From assembly GCA_011050685.1 (NCBI GenBank), contig DRFF01000164.1, positions 1 through 54,377 on the forward strand: a stretch of DNA of 54,377 nucleotides. Direction: 5' to 3'. This document shows positions 27,142-34,693 of the stretch, one piece after another. A model generated the notes under the pieces. That model worked only from the letters and a program-made list of their open reading frames with translations, was not told the DNA's origin and ran no database searches. A program made the translations under genes and the position numbers. The stretch comes from Aurantimonas coralicida. Its GTDB lineage: Bacteria; Pseudomonadota; Alphaproteobacteria; Rhizobiales; Rhizobiaceae. Numbering within the stretch: position 1 is the first letter of the stretch; every line of letters starts with the position of its first letter.

Positions 27142-27160
27142 AACCAATCGGGTATTGGCA
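27142..27160. promoter_or_regulatory. Operator candidate between gntR and the ABC importer operon
   Basis: AACCAAT, spacer CGGGT, ATTGGCA. The inner CCAAT/ATTGG halves form a perfect dyad at 27144-27158. It lies 17 bases before the gntR start and 74 before the binding-protein start, where it could control both directions. It matches the dyad at 26286-26304. Confidence 0.68.
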
Positions 27161-27233
27161 AGAGATTGGCCCATCAGTGGCCGGTGCGGCACATTATCGG
27201 CAGCAACCAAAACAAGCCAATTGGGAGGATACA

Positions 27234-28223
27234 ATGCGAATTTGGACCAAGATGACAGGCACGCTCGCCGCAGGCGTCGTCGCCGCGACGATCGGTTTCG
27301 GCATTCCGGCGGTCAGCGCCCAGGAAAAGGTCCGCGTCGCGCTCGGCGATGTGGTGTCGGTGGAAACGCTGGCATTTCTCGTTGCGCTCGACCGGGCCAA
27401 GGAAAAGGGCCTCGACTACGAGCTGACGTCCTTCGCCGAGGAGGAGTTGGCGATCCAGGCACTGGTCAGCGGTCAGGCCGATATCGGCGTCGGCACGCCC
27501 TACACGATCATCCAGAAGGCCAAGGTGCCGCTGCGCGCCGTCTTCCAGATGTCGCGGCTGGTATTCTTCCCGGTCGCGTCGAATGAATACAAGAGCTGGA
27601 AGGATCTCGACGGCCAGCCCTTCACCTTTCATGCGCGCGGCACCGGCACCGAGGCGATCGGCAACATCATCGCCGAGCGCGAAGGGATCGAATTCGGCCA
27701 GCGCAATTACGTGCCTGGGTCGGAAAACCGCATCATCGCGATGATGAACGGCACGATCAACGCCACCATCGTCGATCTCGCCAACAAGAACATCCTGATG
27801 GCGAAGGCCGGCGACAAGTTCCAGGTACTGCCGGGCCTCGACGCCAAGCCGAGTGACGAACTGATCTTCGCCTCGCAGGAATGGCTCACCGCCAATCCGG
27901 AACAGGCTGACCTCCTGGTCGAGGAGTTGCTGGGCCTTTGGAAGGAGATGAACAAGGATCCCTCGATCATCGAAACCGAGCGGGCCAAGCGCGACCTGCT
28001 CTCCGACCAGCCGCAGGAAATCCTGGACGAGGTCACTCCGTTCTATACCGAGGGCGTGGAAAACGGCTTGTTCGATCCCAAGGGCGGGATGGACACCGCC
28101 AAAGCCGATTTCGACTTCTATACCAAGGCGGGCCAGCTCGACGGCCCGGCTGACAGCCTGAAGGTCGAGGATTTCTGGGACCTTGGCCCGCTCCAGCGCG
28201 CGGAGCAGAAGCTCGGTGGCTGA
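27234..28223 (+). CDS. ABC transporter substrate-binding protein (NMT1/ThiY-like)
   Basis: A 329-residue periplasmic binding protein with a Sec signal peptide (cleavage after AVSAQ, about residue 27) and a mature start EKVRVALGDVVSVETLAFLV. The NMT1 pattern is visible in LAIQALVSGQADIGVGTPYT, with WKDLDGQPFTFHARGTGTEA and MMNGTINATIVDLANKNIL further on. Relatives carry thiamine precursors, taurine, aromatic sulfonates or other small organic compounds. The ATG follows GGGAGGATACA. It is the first gene of a five-gene operon through 31374. Confidence 0.92.
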   Translation: MRIWTKMTGTLAAGVVAATIGFGIPAVSAQEKVRVALGDVVSVETLAFLVALDRAKEKGLDYELTSFAEEELAIQALVSGQADIGVGTPYTIIQKAKVPLRAVFQMSRLVFFPVASNEYKSWKDLDGQPFTFHARGTGTEAIGNIIAEREGIEFGQRNYVPGSENRIIAMMNGTINATIVDLANKNILMAKAGDKFQVLPGLDAKPSDELIFASQEWLTANPEQADLLVEELLGLWKEMNKDPSIIETERAKRDLLSDQPQEILDEVTPFYTEGVENGLFDPKGGMDTAKADFDFYTKAGQLDGPADSLKVEDFWDLGPLQRAEQKLGG

Positions 28224-29094
28224 GCATCACGACATGGAGGCGGAGCCTGCCGGGCTCCGCCTCTCCCGGTTCCTGCCCTACGGAATGGGCGGGCAGCCGT
28301 CCGCCCTCCGTGACCGGCAGCCCAATGCGGCATTCACGTTCCTGACCCATCCGCTGACCCTGCGGATTCTTTCGGTGATCGTGTTCTGCGTCGCCTGGCA
28401 ATGGGCCGGGCTCGTCCCGATCAGCCCGGCATTTCCGACCTTCACCGAAACGATGGCCGCGCTGTGGGAGATGCTGGCCGACGGTTCGCTGATCGTGGCC
28501 TTCTCGATCACCCTGCAGCCGCTGATCCTCGGTCTTGTCATTTCGGCCATCTTCGGCGTTGCGATCGGTGTCGCCATGGGCCTCAACTCCAAGGCCGAGT
28601 GGGTGGCCTCGCCGATCTTCATCGTCGCGCAGGCGGCGCCGCTCGCCGCGCTCATCCCGCTGATCGTGTTTTCCTACGGCATCGGATTGACGTCGAAGAC
28701 CATCGTCGTCTGCATCATGGCGATGCCGGTGATCGTGCTGAACTCCTATGCCGCGGTCCGCCACACCCCCGCATCGCTCGTCGAGATGGGGCGCTCGTTT
28801 CTCGCTCCGCGATGGAAGGTGATCACGCGGATCATCCTGCCGGCGGCGAGCCCGGTGATCTTCGCCGGGCTTCGGCTCGGTGCCGCCTCGGGCTTCATTG
28901 GCGCGATCCTCGCCGAACTGCTGATCACGCCAACCGGGGTCGGCGATCTGATCACCTACAACCGCTCCATCGCGAACTATCCCGGCATGTACGCCGCGAT
29001 CCTGTCCATCATCGTGTTTTCCGTGCTGTTCATCGAACTGATCGAGCGCGTCGAGGTCACGATCTTCAGACCCGAGAAGCGAGCCATTTCGTGA
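28216..29094 (+). CDS. ABC transporter permease (SsuC/TauC-like)
   Basis: A 292-residue inner-membrane permease of the nitrate/sulfonate/taurine group, with about six spans. The cytoplasmic EAA loop reads SLVEMGRSFLAPRWKVITRI, followed by ILPAASPVIFAGLRLGAASG. The GTG at 28216 overlaps the preceding stop; an ATG at 28234 is possible. It is one of two permeases in this operon (the other is at 29903), suggesting a heterodimeric channel. Confidence 0.9.
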   Translation: MAEHHDMEAEPAGLRLSRFLPYGMGGQPSALRDRQPNAAFTFLTHPLTLRILSVIVFCVAWQWAGLVPISPAFPTFTETMAALWEMLADGSLIVAFSITLQPLILGLVISAIFGVAIGVAMGLNSKAEWVASPIFIVAQAAPLAALIPLIVFSYGIGLTSKTIVVCIMAMPVIVLNSYAAVRHTPASLVEMGRSFLAPRWKVITRIILPAASPVIFAGLRLGAASGFIGAILAELLITPTGVGDLITYNRSIANYPGMYAAILSIIVFSVLFIELIERVEVTIFRPEKRAIS

Positions 29095-29894
29095 ACGCCA
29101 TCGCTCCCCTTGCCTTTGCTGCTCCGTCGGAGGTCACCGATTCCGTCGTCGCTGTCCGCAATGTCAGCAAACTCTATCCTGGCGGCGTTCAGGCGCTGGA
29201 AAACGTCAGCGTCGACTTTCCGCGCGGCCAGTTGACCTCGCTGCTCGGCCCGTCCGGCTGCGGCAAGACCACATTGCTGAAGATCATCGCGGGGCTGCTG
29301 CCGGCCACGTCAGGCGACGTCCTCGTCAATGGCAAGCCTGTCGCCGGTCCCGGCCCAGAGCGTGCCTTTGTGTTCCAGGATTTCGCGCTGATGCCCTGGG
29401 CGACGGTGTTGCGCAATGTCGCATTCGGGCTGGAGCTGCGCGGCACGCCGAAGGCCGAGCGAGAGGAAAAATCCCGCAAATACATCACCCAGGTGGGCCT
29501 TGCCGGCTTCGAGGAGCGCTACCCCCACGAGCTGTCCGGCGGCATGCGCCAGCGGGTCGGTCTCGCCCGGGCGCTGTCGGTCGACGCCGACGTCCTGATG
29601 ATGGACGAGCCGTTCTCGGCGGTCGATGAACAGAACCGCCGCAAGTTCCAGGAAGACCTTCTGACCCTCGTCGCAAACGAGAAGAAGACCTTCATCTTTG
29701 TCACCCATTCGATCGAGGAGGCGGTCTACGTCTCCGATCGCATCGTGCTGTTGTCGCCGCGCCCGGGCCGGATCGCCGAGATCATCGAGCCGGACATCAA
29801 TCGCGACGGCGATGCCGACGCAATCCGCCGGCATCCGGTCTATCTCGATACGGTCGACGCCATCTGGCAGTCGCTCAAGACCTATCTCGACTGA
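29091..29894 (+). CDS. ABC transporter ATP-binding protein (SsuB/TauB-like)
   Basis: A 267-residue ATPase energising the importer. Walker A is GPSGCGKTT, the Q-loop FVFQDFALMPWATVLRNV, the signature LSGGMRQRVGLARAL, Walker B VLMMDEP and the H-loop FVTHS, so all catalytic motifs are intact. The GTG at 29091 overlaps the permease stop codon (GTGA). The first 20 residues (NAIAPLAFAAPSEVTDSV) are an extension relative to most family members. It is followed by the second permease after 8 bases. Confidence 0.95.
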   Translation: MNAIAPLAFAAPSEVTDSVVAVRNVSKLYPGGVQALENVSVDFPRGQLTSLLGPSGCGKTTLLKIIAGLLPATSGDVLVNGKPVAGPGPERAFVFQDFALMPWATVLRNVAFGLELRGTPKAEREEKSRKYITQVGLAGFEERYPHELSGGMRQRVGLARALSVDADVLMMDEPFSAVDEQNRRKFQEDLLTLVANEKKTFIFVTHSIEEAVYVSDRIVLLSPRPGRIAEIIEPDINRDGDADAIRRHPVYLDTVDAIWQSLKTYLD

Positions 29895-29902
29895 GGCGCG
29901 GC

Positions 29903-30658
29903 ATGATTATCTTCGGACATCGCATTCCCATGGTCGGCTCGCTCATCCTCTGGGCGATCCTGTGGGAAATCGTCGGCCGGCTCGAGGTCACCATCCTGCT
30001 GCCGCCGCTGTTGGCCGTTCTCGTCACGCTTGTGGAGATCGTGCCCACCCGCAGCTTCATGTCGGCGCTCGGCGTGACCGCCTATGCCTTCGTCGTCGGC
30101 AATGTGATCGCGATCGTGGTCGGAGTGCCGCTCGGCATCCTGATGGGCCGGTCGGTGATCGCCGACCGGATCTTCCTGCCCTGGGTGAACCTCTTCCTGT
30201 CGGCTCCGCTGACCGCCTTGGTCCCGGTCATCATGGTGCTGTTCGGCCTCGGCCAGACGACCATCATCCTCACCGTCGTCCTGTTCGCGATCTGGATCAT
30301 CGTCCTCGATTCGCGGGCCGGCGTTCGCTCGATCTCGCCGTCCCTCGTCGAGATGGCGCATGTCTTCGGCGCCAGCCGCTGGCAGGCGTTCCGGCGCATC
30401 TACATCTGGGCGGCGCTGCCGGAGATCCTCGCCGGCATCCGTCTCGGCGTGATCCGCGCCGTCAAGGGCGTCATCATCGGTCAACTCCTGGTCTCGATCG
30501 TCGGCTTCGGCGCGCTGTTCAAGCTCTACGGCTCGCGCTTCCTGATGGAGCATTTCTGGGCCGCGCTGCTGGTCCTGTTCGCGCTCGCCTTCATCCTCGC
30601 GGAAAGCCTCGCCTGGCTGGAGCGGCGCGTCGACTTCTATGCCGCCAGCCGCGGCTAA
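29903..30658 (+). CDS. ABC transporter permease, second subunit
   Basis: A 251-residue permease of the same family as the protein at 28216, with six predicted spans and the EAA loop SLVEMAHVFGASRWQAFRRI followed by YIWAALPEILAGIRLGVIRA. Having two different permeases with one ATPase and one binding protein is less common in the SsuABC/TauABC group, where a homodimer is usual. The start is 8 bases after the ATPase stop, with GAGGCGCGGC in front. Confidence 0.92.
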   Translation: MIIFGHRIPMVGSLILWAILWEIVGRLEVTILLPPLLAVLVTLVEIVPTRSFMSALGVTAYAFVVGNVIAIVVGVPLGILMGRSVIADRIFLPWVNLFLSAPLTALVPVIMVLFGLGQTTIILTVVLFAIWIIVLDSRAGVRSISPSLVEMAHVFGASRWQAFRRIYIWAALPEILAGIRLGVIRAVKGVIIGQLLVSIVGFGALFKLYGSRFLMEHFWAALLVLFALAFILAESLAWLERRVDFYAASRG

Positions 30659-30690
30659 CCCCAATCCACCTCAATCAAGGAAAATCGCCC

Positions 30691-31374
30691 ATGCCCCACG
30701 TCTTCACGCCCGCCGCGATCCCGGCGCTTCCGGTCCGCGGCTCCGCCGATACGTTTCCTGTCCGGCGGGTCTATTGCGTCGGCCGCAACTACGCCGACCA
30801 TGCGATCGAGATGGGGCATGACCCCAACAAGGAAGAGCCGTTCTTCTTCCAGAAAAATCCGGACAACCTGACCACTGGCGATACCTTCCCCTATCCCGGC
30901 AAGAGCTCCGACGTGCATCACGAGATCGAACTCGTCGTCTGTCTCGGCAAGGGCGGCGAGGAGATCCCGGTCGAGGACGCGCTGTCGCACGTGTATGGCT
31001 ACGCGGTCGGTCTCGACATGACCCGACGCGACTTGCAGGGCGTGGCCAAGAAGCTGGGCCGGCCATGGGAAGTTGGTAAGGCGTTCGAGGACTCCGCGCC
31101 GGTCTCTCCGGTGGCGCCGGCCTCCGAGATCGGCCATCCGGATGCGGGCGCGATCTGGCTGAAGGTCAATGGCGAGACGCGCCAGAGCGGCGACCTCAAC
31201 CAGATGATCTGGAAGGTGGCCGAGTCGATCTCCTACCTCTCCGGCCTGTTCCGGCTGGCGCCCGGCGACGTCATCATGACCGGCACGCCGGCCGGCGTCG
31301 GTGCCGTCAGTCGCGGCGACGTGCTCGAAGGCCACATCGACGGGATCGGCGATCTCAAGGTGACCGTGGTCTGA
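30691..31374 (+). CDS. Fumarylacetoacetate hydrolase-family protein
   Basis: A 227-residue FAH-fold enzyme, the size of fumarylpyruvate hydrolase. Residues RRVYCVGRNYADHAIEMGHD and PFFFQKNPDNLT begin the active site. The metal ligands are in HHEIELVVCLGKGG (Glu pair) and YAVGLDMTRRDLQ (Asp), and the C-terminus holds VIMTGTPAGVGAV. Family members hydrolyse or decarboxylate acylpyruvates from aromatic or sugar-acid breakdown. As the last gene of the importer operon it probably acts on a product of the imported compound. The ATG is preceded by AAGGAAAATCGCCC. Confidence 0.93.
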   Translation: MPHVFTPAAIPALPVRGSADTFPVRRVYCVGRNYADHAIEMGHDPNKEEPFFFQKNPDNLTTGDTFPYPGKSSDVHHEIELVVCLGKGGEEIPVEDALSHVYGYAVGLDMTRRDLQGVAKKLGRPWEVGKAFEDSAPVSPVAPASEIGHPDAGAIWLKVNGETRQSGDLNQMIWKVAESISYLSGLFRLAPGDVIMTGTPAGVGAVSRGDVLEGHIDGIGDLKVTVV

Positions 31375-31408
31375 TCTCCCATCGGGACAGACAGGCTCAC
31401 ATCATTGT

Positions 31409-31433
31409 TCAGCGGCCGGTCGCCGGCCGCTGA
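31409..31433. terminator. Perfect 11-bp hairpin between convergent genes
   Basis: TCAGCGGCCGG, loop TCG, CCGGCCGCTGA. It lies between the fumarylacetoacetase-family gene and the convergent MmgE/PrpD gene, where it could act on both strands. There is no T run on either side, so it may be a Rho-assisted or RNA-end-protecting hairpin. Confidence 0.5.
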
Positions 31434-31500
31434 CGGCAGCATAGCCGACGCATATCGAACGGCGCCCGCGCTCGACGCGGGTCCCGTGCGCTCCGACCGG

Positions 31501-32937
31501 TCAGGCGCTTAGAGCGGCCGTGAGGTCCTCGACGCCGGCGGCCGTATCGAGGGTCGCGACAAGGTCGATGATCGTCTCGCTCTTCTCCTTCGGCCATCCC
31601 GCGAATTCGGCGCAGCCACGGAATTTGTCGGCCACCTCCTCGTAGCTCATCGGATTGGCGGGCGAGCCCTTGCCGAAATCGGCCCGGCCGGAAATCGTCC
31701 GCCCATCCTTCATGTGGATGTCGATGAGCGTCGTCATCTTGGCGTAGCCGGCGGCTTCGGCGTCCGGATGCACGGCGAAATGAACCCGTTCGATCATCGC
31801 CCGCACATCATCGCGCAACACCGTCTCGTCGGTGAATTCGGGCAGGTTTGCCCGCCCGTCGAGAAGCAGGATCGCCATGCAGAATTCCATCGAGAACTTC
31901 GCCTGGAGTTCGTTCTGGGGCCGCCGGTGAATGAGGGCGTTCTGCATATTGTGGTTGGTGCCGACATCGACCCGTTCGACGTCCTCGGCCTTGATGCCGT
32001 GCGCGGCGATCAGCGCCAGCATCTCGGTCATGCCGGGATGGGTGAGGGAGCCCGACGGGTGCGGCTTGATCGAGATTCCCGGATCGGCGAAGCTCCAGGG
32101 CGCGCCGAGCTTGCCGCGAATGGCATTGAGATCGTAGCCGCCGCCATGCGCCTGGAAGAAGCCGCGGGGGGCCTCGAGGATCTTGTCGGTCGCGCTCCAT
32201 CCCATCTCGGCGAAATCGCAGGCGACGACGCCGGACTCCGACGAGCGCCCAGCGTGGAAGGGCTTGGTCATCGTGCCGAAATTCTCGCGCAGCCCGGCGC
32301 TCTGGCTGCCGGCGATGGACAGCGCCCGCTGCAAGGTTTCCTGGTCGAAGCCCCTGAGCTTGCCGGCGGCCGAGGCGGCGGCGAAGGTTCCGCAGGTGGC
32401 GGTCGCATGGAAGCCGTGCTGATAGTGCCGCGGCGAGATCGCCTCGGCGATCTTGCACTCGACATCCACCCCGACGAGATAGGCCGCCAGCAGATCGCGC
32501 CCGCTCAGCGATCGGGTCTCGGTTTCGGCGAAGGCGGCCGGCAGGCACGGCGCGGTCGGATGGGTGAGCAGGCCATAGACGCGATCATGTGCAACGGCCA
32601 GCTGGGTGTCGTCGTAATCGTCGGCGTGAATGCCGACCCCGTTGGCGAAGGCGGCAAAGCGCGAGGGCACCTTGATGTCGGTTCCGATCACGATGGCCAA
32701 ACCAGCGCCGGCGACATCCTTGAGATGCCGCTGCACATAGCGTCCGGACGCCGCCACCGACCCCGACAGCGCCAGGCCAAACCCATCGAGGATCGACTTT
32801 TTGGCAAGGTCGACGACCTGCGAGGGAATGGCGTCGAAGCCGGTATCCAGAACGAAAGCCGCGACTTCGGCCGTCAGCCCTTCGCCGATAGACGGGTCGT
32901 TCTGCGGGGTGAAGTGGGTGGGCGTGCGCTGTTCCAT
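31501..32937 (-). CDS. MmgE/PrpD-family protein
   Basis: A 478-residue member of the MmgE/PrpD superfamily, which contains 2-methylcitrate dehydratase, cis-aconitate decarboxylase and iminodisuccinate epimerase. Recognisable stretches are the all-helical N-terminal domain (KKSILDGFGLALSGS), HADDYDDTQLA with the acidic active-site region, GFHATATCGTFAAASAAGKL, LRENFGTMTKPFHAGR and KPHPSGSLTHPGM. The start at 32937 follows GAAGGTTCTGCC. It converges with the importer operon and has its own upstream palindrome (33065-33091). The reaction is unknown; a dehydration, decarboxylation or isomerisation of a di- or tricarboxylic acid is the family range. Confidence 0.9.
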   Translation of the reverse strand: MEQRTPTHFTPQNDPSIGEGLTAEVAAFVLDTGFDAIPSQVVDLAKKSILDGFGLALSGSVAASGRYVQRHLKDVAGAGLAIVIGTDIKVPSRFAAFANGVGIHADDYDDTQLAVAHDRVYGLLTHPTAPCLPAAFAETETRSLSGRDLLAAYLVGVDVECKIAEAISPRHYQHGFHATATCGTFAAASAAGKLRGFDQETLQRALSIAGSQSAGLRENFGTMTKPFHAGRSSESGVVACDFAEMGWSATDKILEAPRGFFQAHGGGYDLNAIRGKLGAPWSFADPGISIKPHPSGSLTHPGMTEMLALIAAHGIKAEDVERVDVGTNHNMQNALIHRRPQNELQAKFSMEFCMAILLLDGRANLPEFTDETVLRDDVRAMIERVHFAVHPDAEAAGYAKMTTLIDIHMKDGRTISGRADFGKGSPANPMSYEEVADKFRGCAEFAGWPKEKSETIIDLVATLDTAAGVEDLTAALSA

Positions 32938-33064
32938 GGCAGAACCTTCGTTCGTGGGAAGCGCCGGCGCCGTGGCGTGGCGCCGATGTCGCCAGCATGG
33001 CCCGCGCGCTCGATCGCATCCGGCGTGGTGCCTCTCCGGCGTCGTACTCACCTTTGCTATCAAG

Positions 33065-33091
33065 CCGTATTGTCGATTGTCAACAATACGG
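33065..33091. promoter_or_regulatory. Palindrome upstream of the MmgE/PrpD gene
   Basis: CCGTATTGT, nine bases, ACAATACGG: perfect 9-base arms 128 bases before the MmgE/PrpD start codon (minus strand). The inner TTGT...ACAA halves match several GntR/VanR-type operators. It differs from the CCAAT/ATTGG dyads of the neighbouring gntR, so the regulator may be a different protein. Confidence 0.55.
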
Positions 33092-33114
33092 CGGGGAAGG
33101 GGTCAGGGGAACCG

Positions 33115-33324
33115 GAAGCCTCCGCTTTCGCCGGGCGGATCGGCGCCGGCGCGGCGATCACGCTGTCCGAGCGGTTCGACCTGATCGCCGAATACGACTT
33201 CACTTACGGCCAGGACGCCGAGTTCGAGTTCACCTTCCCGACCTTTCCGGTAACCGGCACGGCGCCGTTCGAGCTAGAGGTCGCCGCGCACCGGGTTCTG
33301 GCGGGTATTCGCGCTCGCTTCTAG
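33115..33324 (+). pseudogene. C-terminal remnant of an outer membrane beta-barrel protein
   Basis: About 69 codons encoding the last barrel strands of an Omp25/RopB-like protein: FAGRIGAGAAITLSERFDLI, AEYDFTYGQ and the terminal VAAHRVLAGIRARF with C-terminal Phe, the outer membrane insertion signal. There is no start codon, signal sequence or N-terminal two-thirds; the upstream sequence is the MmgE/PrpD promoter region. The stop codon lies within the CTAGAGC left end of the following repeat. It is probably a gene remnant left by a deletion or insertion, not a functional gene. Confidence 0.7.
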
Positions 33325-33427
33325 AGCATCGGACCAAAAAGTGGAATCCGATTCTTGGGTAATTCCGATGCTTAATCAAAGTGTTAGAGCGTCCTTTGTG
33401 CGTCCGAATGGACGCACGGCGCTCTAG
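33321..33427. repeat. Intergenic palindromic repeat (RIME/REP-like) with CTAGAGC termini
   Basis: A 107-base element beginning CTAGAGCATCGGACCAAAA and ending GCTCTAG, with internal hairpins GGAATCCGATT...AATTCCGATGC and GTGCGTCC...GGACGCAC. Elements opening with this phrase are a familiar class in Hyphomicrobiales genomes, by my recollection of the family. It directly abuts the barrel-protein remnant. Confidence 0.75.
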
Positions 33428-33616
33428 GCGCCCGCAGGCGGCCGCCCCGCCGTGGTGAGGGCGGCGGGCTTGGCGGCGAGGGGGCTTGGAATGGCGGACC
33501 GGCTCAGGGCCGGTCATGGCGCCCCGTTGCCAGGACAACGCTTGCGGCGGCCTTTTGGCAATCATCTCCGTTCCTGATCCCTGGAGCAATCCCAGGGACG
33601 AACCGTGCTGGCGGCG
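33428..33616. other. Gene-free gap between repeat and small stress-type gene
   Basis: About 190 very GC-rich bases with two small hairpins (GACCGGC-N5-GCCGGTC near 33498-33516 and TCCCTGG...CCAGGGA near 33579-33598). No gene is supportable here. The second hairpin could help end transcription of the minus-strand gene at 33617-33805. Confidence 0.4.
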
Positions 33617-33805
33617 TCAGGAGTTCTCGGTGTCGCGGCCGTCCGGCTCCTTGGCGACGCCCTTGAATTTGCCGTCGCCTTGCTTGACCTCCATGAATTC
33701 GCCGGTTCGCTCGTCGCGTTTTTGATGGGTGCCGTCCTTGCGCTCCATCTGCGTGCGGCCGGTAACCGAGCCCTTGCGATAGCCTTCGCCGGTGTTGGTC
33801 GCCAT
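33617..33805 (-). CDS. Small hydrophilic protein of unknown function
   Basis: A 62-residue, highly charged protein: MATNTGEGYRKGSVTGRTQM, then ERTGEFMEVKQGDGKFKGV. Similar short Gly/Lys-rich proteins are frequent in Hyphomicrobiales, but I know no function. The ATG at 33805 has GGGAG seven bases upstream, a good ribosome-binding site. A candidate general-stress sigma factor (EcfG) promoter lies 62 bases before the start. No transmembrane segment or cysteine is present, so it is cytoplasmic and probably unstructured. Confidence 0.72.
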   Translation of the reverse strand: MATNTGEGYRKGSVTGRTQMERKDGTHQKRDERTGEFMEVKQGDGKFKGVAKEPDGRDTENS

Positions 33806-33866
33806 GTCGATCTCCCTTGATCCGGCAGGGTGCCGGATTGTTTCCCTGATTGCTTCGATGAGAGGA

Positions 33867-33892
33867 AACGTCGCAGACGTTACTTTGTTTCC
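33867..33892 (-). promoter_or_regulatory. Candidate EcfG-type (general stress) promoter
   Basis: On the minus strand GGAAA is followed after 17 bases by CGTT. The EcfG consensus in alphaproteobacteria is GGAAC-N16/17-CGTT, so one base of the -35 deviates. It is 62 bases upstream of the small gene at 33617-33805. The match is short and could arise by chance. Confidence 0.35.
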
Positions 33893-34011
33893 CCCGAGAG
33901 GATTGAATAAGCCGAACGCGTTGACGCCGCGGTTCCTCATGGGGGCGCGATTGGACATGGTCGGAGCCTAGGCAGGCAAGCCCAACAACCGCGCCCAACT
34001 GCCTCTGCCGA

Positions 34012-34029
34012 CTATACGAATTCGTATAG
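34012..34029. promoter_or_regulatory. CGTATAG box A (phosphatase-regulator-kinase operon)
   Basis: CTATACGAATTCGTATAG, a perfect 18-base palindrome 62 bases before the phosphatase start codon. It is the most symmetrical of seven related sites in 34-46.4 kb. Its place before the operon encoding the response regulator suggests autoregulation. Confidence 0.8.
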
Positions 34030-34090
34030 CCTGGGACAGTTGCCAGTGATTTGGGTCGCCTAGTGGAGTCGGAGCAACTCCGGACTCCTC

Positions 34091-34693
34091 ATGCGCAATT
34101 CCAGAACTCTCTTTCGCGTCTTAGCCCTCGCCGCGGCCATTCTCGTTGGTCCGCCGGCGGGCTATGCCGGCTATCTTCTGGCGACCGGCAATGTTCATAC
34201 CGTCGAGCCTGAGATTCTTTATCGATCAGGCCAACTCGACGACGACGATCTCGAGGCCCTGATCCGGCAAAAGGGCATTCGGTCGGTTCTCAACCTGCGG
34301 GGTGTCCATCCGCTGGAAGCATGGTCGCGCGAGGAAACGCTGGTGGCCGCGGAATACGGCATCGACTATTATGCGGTTCCGATCTCCGCGCGGAGCGTTC
34401 CGGACATGGCAACAATGACGAGGATCGCCCGGATCATGAAGGATGCGCCCAAGCCGATTCTCGTCCATTGCCAGGGCGGCGCTGATCGCAGTGGTCTGGC
34501 ATCGGCCATTTTCGAGTATGCAGTGGATGGCGACACGGCCGAGGAGGCTGCGGATCAGCTCTCCTGGCGATACGGTCACTTCCCATGGTTCGGAAGCCGG
34601 ACCGCCGCCATGGACGACGCCTTCGCGCTGTTCGCAGCCAAATGGTCCTCCTCCGAACTGCCCGCAAAGGCGGGTCAGAAGGCGCGGCCATGA
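34091..34693 (+). CDS. Membrane-anchored CX5R (tyrosine/dual-specificity-type) phosphatase
   Basis: A 200-residue protein with one N-terminal membrane span (residues ~8-30) and a cysteine-phosphatase domain. The P-loop is VHCQGGADRSG, with C127 as nucleophile and R133 binding phosphate; GIRSVLNLRG is the typical preceding strand, and the general-acid region lies near PISARSVPD. The single span and short positive N-terminus place the domain in the periplasm. Relatives of this size dephosphorylate proteins, inositides or phospholipids. It overlaps the response-regulator gene (ATGA) and sits behind box A, so it may act on envelope lipids or modulate the two-component system. Confidence 0.85.
   Translation: MRNSRTLFRVLALAAAILVGPPAGYAGYLLATGNVHTVEPEILYRSGQLDDDDLEALIRQKGIRSVLNLRGVHPLEAWSREETLVAAEYGIDYYAVPISARSVPDMATMTRIARIMKDAPKPILVHCQGGADRSGLASAIFEYAVDGDTAEEAADQLSWRYGHFPWFGSRTAAMDDAFALFAAKWSSSELPAKAGQKARP

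Noticed and set aside
31714..33110. Plus-strand frame of more than 460 codons running through the MmgE/PrpD gene into the barrel remnant
   Set aside because: Only the last ~69 codons look like protein (outer membrane barrel); the rest is antisense to the MmgE/PrpD gene. I kept the barrel part as a pseudogene.
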